Positions 59,908-64,000 of a DNA stretch of 64,000 nt are shown piece by piece. Both the position numbers and the translations under genes were made by a program. This stretch comes from Gnetum montanum. Taxonomy: Eukaryota > Streptophyta > Gnetopsida > Gnetales > Gnetaceae. The DNA is taken from contig MNCI01033448.1 in assembly GCA_015680685.1 (NCBI GenBank), positions 1 to 64,000 on the forward strand. Reading direction: 5' to 3'. Every line of letters begins with the position of its first letter. Position 1 is the stretch's first letter. The notes under the pieces are model-generated. The model saw only the letters and a list, made by a program, of their open reading frames with translations. It was not told where the DNA came from and did no database searches.

Positions 59908-61083
59908 AAAGATGTGATCCGCAAGCGGGCTAAGAAATACGTCATCATCGGAGATAGCACTCTTTGTAGATGCTCCTTTGATAGCGTGCTGCTTACTTGC
60001 GTTGACAAAAACTAAGCGCAACATATAGTCGGCGAAGTTCACAAGGGACTGTGCGGTGGCCATGTAGCACCATGAGCTATGGCCTTAAAAATCCATCTCT
60101 TAGGATACTACTAGCCACGCATGGAAAAAGATTACCTGATGAAGGTTAAAACTTGTGACACGTGCCAGCATCACGTGAATCTTATACATGTGTCACCTAC
60201 AGAATTACATATAACACAAATAACATGGTCATTTCAACGATGGGGACTAGACATTATAGGCCCCATCACGCCAAAATCTTCCGTAGGTCATAGCATCATC
60301 ATTACCACCACTGAGTATTTCATGAAGTGGGTAGAAGTTGTTCCCCTACGGAAGATCACATCTCAGTAGATTTTCCATTTTATCCTGGACAATATAGTAA
60401 CCAGATTTGTTCTCCCGATGACTATCGTGACCGACAATGGACCACAGTTTAGTAGCACGGTAACCAAATCCTTCTATGATAACCTGGGCATTAGACAATC
60501 TTTTTCCTCCCCCTATTACCCGCAAGCGAATGGTCAAGCTGAAGCAATGAACATAGTGATCATCAATCTGCTCAAGAAAATGCTTGACGACAACAAAAGA
60601 CGGTGGCACGAACAGATCCTCTATGTGCTATGGGCGTATCGTACTACGTGTAGAACAGCTACGGGTAGTACACCCTATAGCCTAGTTTACGGGTCTGAAG
60701 CAGTGCTACCTCTCGAGTTGCAAATTCATTCTTTGAGAATGGTCCTCTCCATGATTATAAATGAGGCTCAACACACCGAATCTCGAATTGCAGATTTGGA
60801 TTCAGTAGAAGAGAAGCGAATGCAGGCTCTTGACACGATTGAAAAGTATCAAGACAAATAGAGATAGAAGCATCGTCACAACCTTCAGCAGTGCCTGATC
60901 AAGAAAGGAGATCTAGTTCTCAAGGCCATGCACGAACCAGTAGGCAAGTTCTCTGCAAACTAGGAGGGCCCTTTCTTGGTGGTTGACGCGTACAACAATG
61001 GAGCATTCAAGATAGCAGATGTCAATGGCAATGAATTACCGAACCCTGTAAATCATGTATATATGAAGTGGTATTACGTTTAG
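59908..61083 (+). pseudogene. Integrase, copy B
   Basis: The His-Cys finger is seen as VHKGLCGGHVAP ... KTCDTCQHH (about 60030-60170). The core keeps all three acidic residues: WGLDIIGPITPK, VTDNGPQFSS and ANGQAEAMNIV. Then WHEQILYVLWAYRT and STPYSLVYGSEAVLPLEL follow. The C-terminal part includes GPFLVVDAYNNGAFKIAD and VNHVYMKWYYV and ends at 61083; there is no chromodomain. Stops at about 59905, 60073, 60112, 60367, 60859 and 60961 break it. Confidence 0.9.
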
Positions 61084-61110
61084 CAGCGTCTCTAGCGTGA
61101 ACAATCAAGT

Positions 61111-61680
61111 ATGGCAACAATCATCCGCTACGACGCTAAACAGGCAACCATCGTCCGCTACGACGCTAAACTGACAACAATCGTCTGCTACGACGTAAAA
61201 ATGGCATTCCTTGCACGCGTCCGCCATGACGCTAAACTAGCATTGATCATCCGCTACGACACTAAACTGGAAAATTGTAACCATCCGCTACGATGTAAAA
61301 CTGGCAATGTTGTACAGGTCTGCCAAGACAAAAAATTGGCATCTTTTGCATGCATCCACCACGACGCTAAACTGGCACCGATTGTCTGCCATGACACAAA
61401 ACTGGCACAGGTAAGTAGCCGTCTGCTGAGATGTAAAACGAGCACAGATCTATCCCTGGGTCATGACACAAAACTGACATCCACAACACAGTCTGCTGAG
61501 ACCATAAATCAGACACACCACTGTCTGCTACGACATAAAACTAGCACTTCTCGGTCCGCCCAAACTTTAAACTGGGACCATGGTCTGCTGAGACTTAAAA
61601 CCAGCAATGATAGTCTACCAAGACTTAAAACTGGGACTTACAGACTACTGCCATGGAAATCAAGCGAGCGTGATCATCTT
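61111..61680 (+). repeat. Tandem array in the 3' region, about 17 units
   Basis: A core CCGCTACGACGCTAAACTG recurs about every 30-40 bp, roughly 17 times, becoming more divergent rightward (CTGCTGAGACTTAAAACCAG). Hypervariable tandem arrays at this position, after integrase and before the 3' LTR, are known in Tat/Ogre elements and can seed satellites. A chance open frame through the array is not a gene. Confidence 0.9.
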
Positions 61681-61695
61681 TGTACAACTGCATAA

Positions 61696-62789
61696 CAAAC
61701 GAGGTGGGATACTGGGACAGTCCCAACGTCGCCACCCCACCGGCATCCTACTAATTCCTCGGATGAGCTGAGAGGCATCTTACTGATCCCTCGGAGATGT
61801 TGTTGCTGCGCCCACTGTAGCGGTGGTACCTCTGAGAGTTTAGTCTCGCCAGCCGAAGCCCCGACGAAATCCTCGTTGACAACGACCTCGAGGACCTGTG
61901 CTGATCCTCGCTATCAGACGCTGGCTTCGCAGATTCATCTAGCTAGTTCTTTACCTGACTAGTTAGGTGCACTGTGTCTGATATCTTTTGGCGACGATAT
62001 GCTGGGCCAATCGTCAGGATTGGCGGCTCCAGCCTCACGCTACAGCTCCTTCTTGACGACCCAACTGCTTTATCTCATCTCAAACAGTACTGGTTTCAAC
62101 AACTTCACTGGTTCTTCACGTGGGCAATGGTGTCCTCTGCTTTTCCTCTGTGGTTGCAGGTTACTTGCTTCGAGGATGTCATTCAAAGGTGCGTCCATCT
62201 TAGCGATGAAGAACAACAACGTTTTGAGATGGCTGCTCAGGCTTGCCCGTCCACTTAGAACTACATGCCTATACCTCTCATAATCCTACCCTTAGCTCTT
62301 ATTTCGTTTCATCCCTACCACCTGCTTCCCGTATCCAAAAGCTACATACGCAAACACTCATCTTTCACATTCGCAGTGCAATCAAGCCCATAACACAGTT
62401 AAGCGCTGTAGCAGAGTTATCGCAGAAGTGATGCACCATGCTCCTTTTGCAAGCATTCCTGCTATAATCAGTGACAAAGAAATCTCAGGCTGATGCACTA
62501 TGTTCATCTGAAAGCATTCCTGTTGACATAAGTGTGCGTACGTTTCTGTGCATTTAGTAAGCGTATTCCATACTCCTACCATCTTGACTTATTTTACGTC
62601 TTCCCTGAACCTATTTCCTACTATGTCATTCTATCTCCCATTCCCTCCAGCTTTGCTCTTCCATGTTGACAGGGCAACGCTTGAGTAGCCATGGATGGAC
62701 TCTGTTCTTGCTTATACCAATCTAGTGTTTCGTATTCTTTGTCGACGTCTTTCGGGCTAGCCCTCTAACCAACAACAAAGAGGGGCCAT
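61696..62789 (+). other. 3' untranslated region and polypurine tract, copy B
   Basis: No protein is recognisable. The polypurine tract ACAACAAAGAGGGG (62772-62785) immediately precedes the 3' LTR and would prime plus-strand DNA synthesis. Confidence 0.65.
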
Positions 62790-64000
62790 TAAAACACTGT
62801 GAAAATTACGAGTCGGCCTTAGGCAAAGATTCATAATTCAGGCAAGGGCGCATGTCAGAATTCTAGAAGGGAGAATGAGACAGAGCAAGACCAAGATGCG
62901 CGTAACATCAAGTCTTCGAATTCCTATGCAGATTCCTAATCTTTCTATGCTTTCGCTATTTACGCTATATCACACAACACAACGTAATAGCGCTTAGCAT
63001 GATTCTGTTAAGACATAATCTGGCATCAGAAGGCTAGTTACTTCGGCATGGGGAGAATCTTGAACAGCGTAATATGCGACTTCTCGTATATTTTGCTAAG
63101 TCTTTTGTTCAAGGCCAGGTTTATGCTCTGTTACGCATGGTAGCCTAATGAGCTCCAAAACAGTCAAAGGCAAAGTCTAAGAAAGTGCAACAGATCAACC
63201 CTTTTCTCATGGCATGCGGATTGCTCATCATACACTCATCATGCAATGTAGCGTATCACAGTGTATTGCATCGCCAAGCTAGACATCGTTTACGCTTCGT
63301 TACGCATGGCTGCATAAGCAAGCGTAAAACAGCTTGAATCCATCGTTTCCATGTTATGTTACGCTCATGCACGCAACGCAGCACGAATGAGCGTAATATA
63401 ACCCAAAGACAGTTGAAACATGCCTGATGCACATCTGTTCTTCACACGCATAATACACAAATAAGCATATTGTGCGTAGTCACAAAGTTTGACACAAAAA
63501 TGGTCAGGTCAACAGTCCCAAAACATTCGGGAGACACGTCATCAGGGTTGCACCTTTTCCACAGGACGTCACAGCCTATAAATACCCCAGTTGACAAAGA
63601 TACAAGGGCTGGCAAATCAAAGAGGCAAGGACATTTTTCTGAGCACAGGAGCACTTTTCACTTTGAGCAGAGACAGAGAGAGCAACACTTTGGCAATTGT
63701 TGACAGCATCACCTTCTGGCAGAAACAGAGCACAGTTTGCTTTGAGCATTGACAACAAGAGTAATCGTTCTTTTGGGGAAGACACAACTTTCTCTATCAG
63801 TGATCATTGGCGGTCCTAAACAAAAACTACCTAAGGCAAAAGAAGTAGATCAAAGATCGTGAGATCATCTTGCATAGTTTTCTCAGTTTGCAGACTCTAT
63901 TGGTCAGAAACAGTCGATCAATAGACATCAGAGCTTGACCTTCCTTGCATCCCAGCTTTGGCCCATGAGGTAGATCAGACTTCCGTTTGGACAGTTTTCT
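62790..64000 (+). mobile_element. 3' LTR of copy B, cut by window end
   Basis: It begins TAAAACACTGTGAAAATTAC; the terminal TG has decayed to TA. It then follows the 5' LTR to about position 48100 of that LTR, where the window ends. TATA box at 63577-63584. The target-site duplicate cannot be checked because the end is outside the window; the 5 bp before the 5' LTR are GTGTA. Confidence 0.9.

Larger units (their letters stand above)
46891..64000 (+). mobile_element. Tat/Ogre-like Ty3/gypsy element, copy B, nearly complete
   Basis: The order is LTR, primer site, leader, gag, protease, intron-like block with antisense gene, RT, RNase H, second RNase H, integrase, tandem-repeat 3' region, polypurine tract and 3' LTR (cut by the window end). 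The second RNase H is the mark of the Tat lineage, and the split between protease and RT recalls Ogre. At over 17 kb it is large, as Tat elements often are. By eye the first 330 bp of the two LTRs differ at roughly 9 in 100 positions, so the insertion is old. Confidence 0.9.

Noticed and set aside
61111-61695. Open frame of 194 codons after integrase of copy B
   Set aside because: It is a run through the tandem array; repeat length near a multiple of three keeps it open. No protein family is recognised.
61974-62283. Two overlapping 94-codon frames in the 3' region of copy B
   Set aside because: No family resemblance, overlapping in two frames, and no second copy for comparison.

Overview
This is nuclear DNA of a seed plant with a large, repeat-rich genome. 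A gymnosperm is my best guess, but nothing in the window proves it. The evidence is wall-to-wall decayed plant LTR retrotransposons (Ty3/gypsy of the Tat/Ogre-like and Athila-like lineages, plus Ty1/copia), a hAT transposase remnant, and a broken G-type lectin receptor kinase. I see no intact host gene, tRNA, rRNA or CRISPR array. Almost every coding region carries stops, and the stops I could check are mostly C-to-T type (Gln, Arg or Trp codons turned to stops), as expected of old methylated transposons.

Layout. 1-384: C-terminal end of a hAT transposase. 1769-5205 (+): Athila-like element with LTR, tRNA-Asp-type primer site and gag, cut off at about 5205. 5205-16942 (-): Tat-like element 'copy A', lacking everything past the middle of RT. 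It is inserted inside the gag of a second Tat-like element in the same orientation, 'copy C' (16943-21771), whose leader carries a five-unit tandem repeat. Copy C is inserted in turn into one arm of a large inverted repeat (21772-31236). That repeat is made of two tail-to-tail copies of a degenerate coiled-coil/plant-transposon-protein-like gene, with an LTR-like sequence in the centre. 31950-35530 (-): Athila-like protease, RT and integrase, which probably belong with the right arm. 36704-43170 (+): S-receptor-like kinase pseudogene split at its glycine-rich loop by a Ty1/copia element (about 37608-42329, -). 43171-46450: no gene seen. 46891-64000 (+): Tat-like 'copy B', nearly complete, with both LTRs (the 3' LTR runs off the window), gag, protease, RT, RNase H, a second RNase H and integrase.

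The main discovery is shared by copies A and B. Between protease and RT, at the place where Ogre elements are known to have an intron, each copy carries a roughly 4.1-4.4 kb gene on the opposite strand. The gene has eight exons, conserved GT/AG sites and phases, exons 1-3 of identical length (119, 450 and 275 bp), a conserved TATA-like box and a conserved stop. Its N-terminal third resembles the plant FCP1/NIF-like HAD phosphatase fold with the catalytic residues largely replaced. The rest has no family I recognise and ends in a coiled coil and an acidic tail. A 27-bp repeat separates it from the convergent gag-protease unit, and a short bidirectional region separates it from RT. The sense-strand reading frame can be joined across it by a phase-0 intron. 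I infer a captured host gene kept as an antisense passenger inside a retrotransposon intron.
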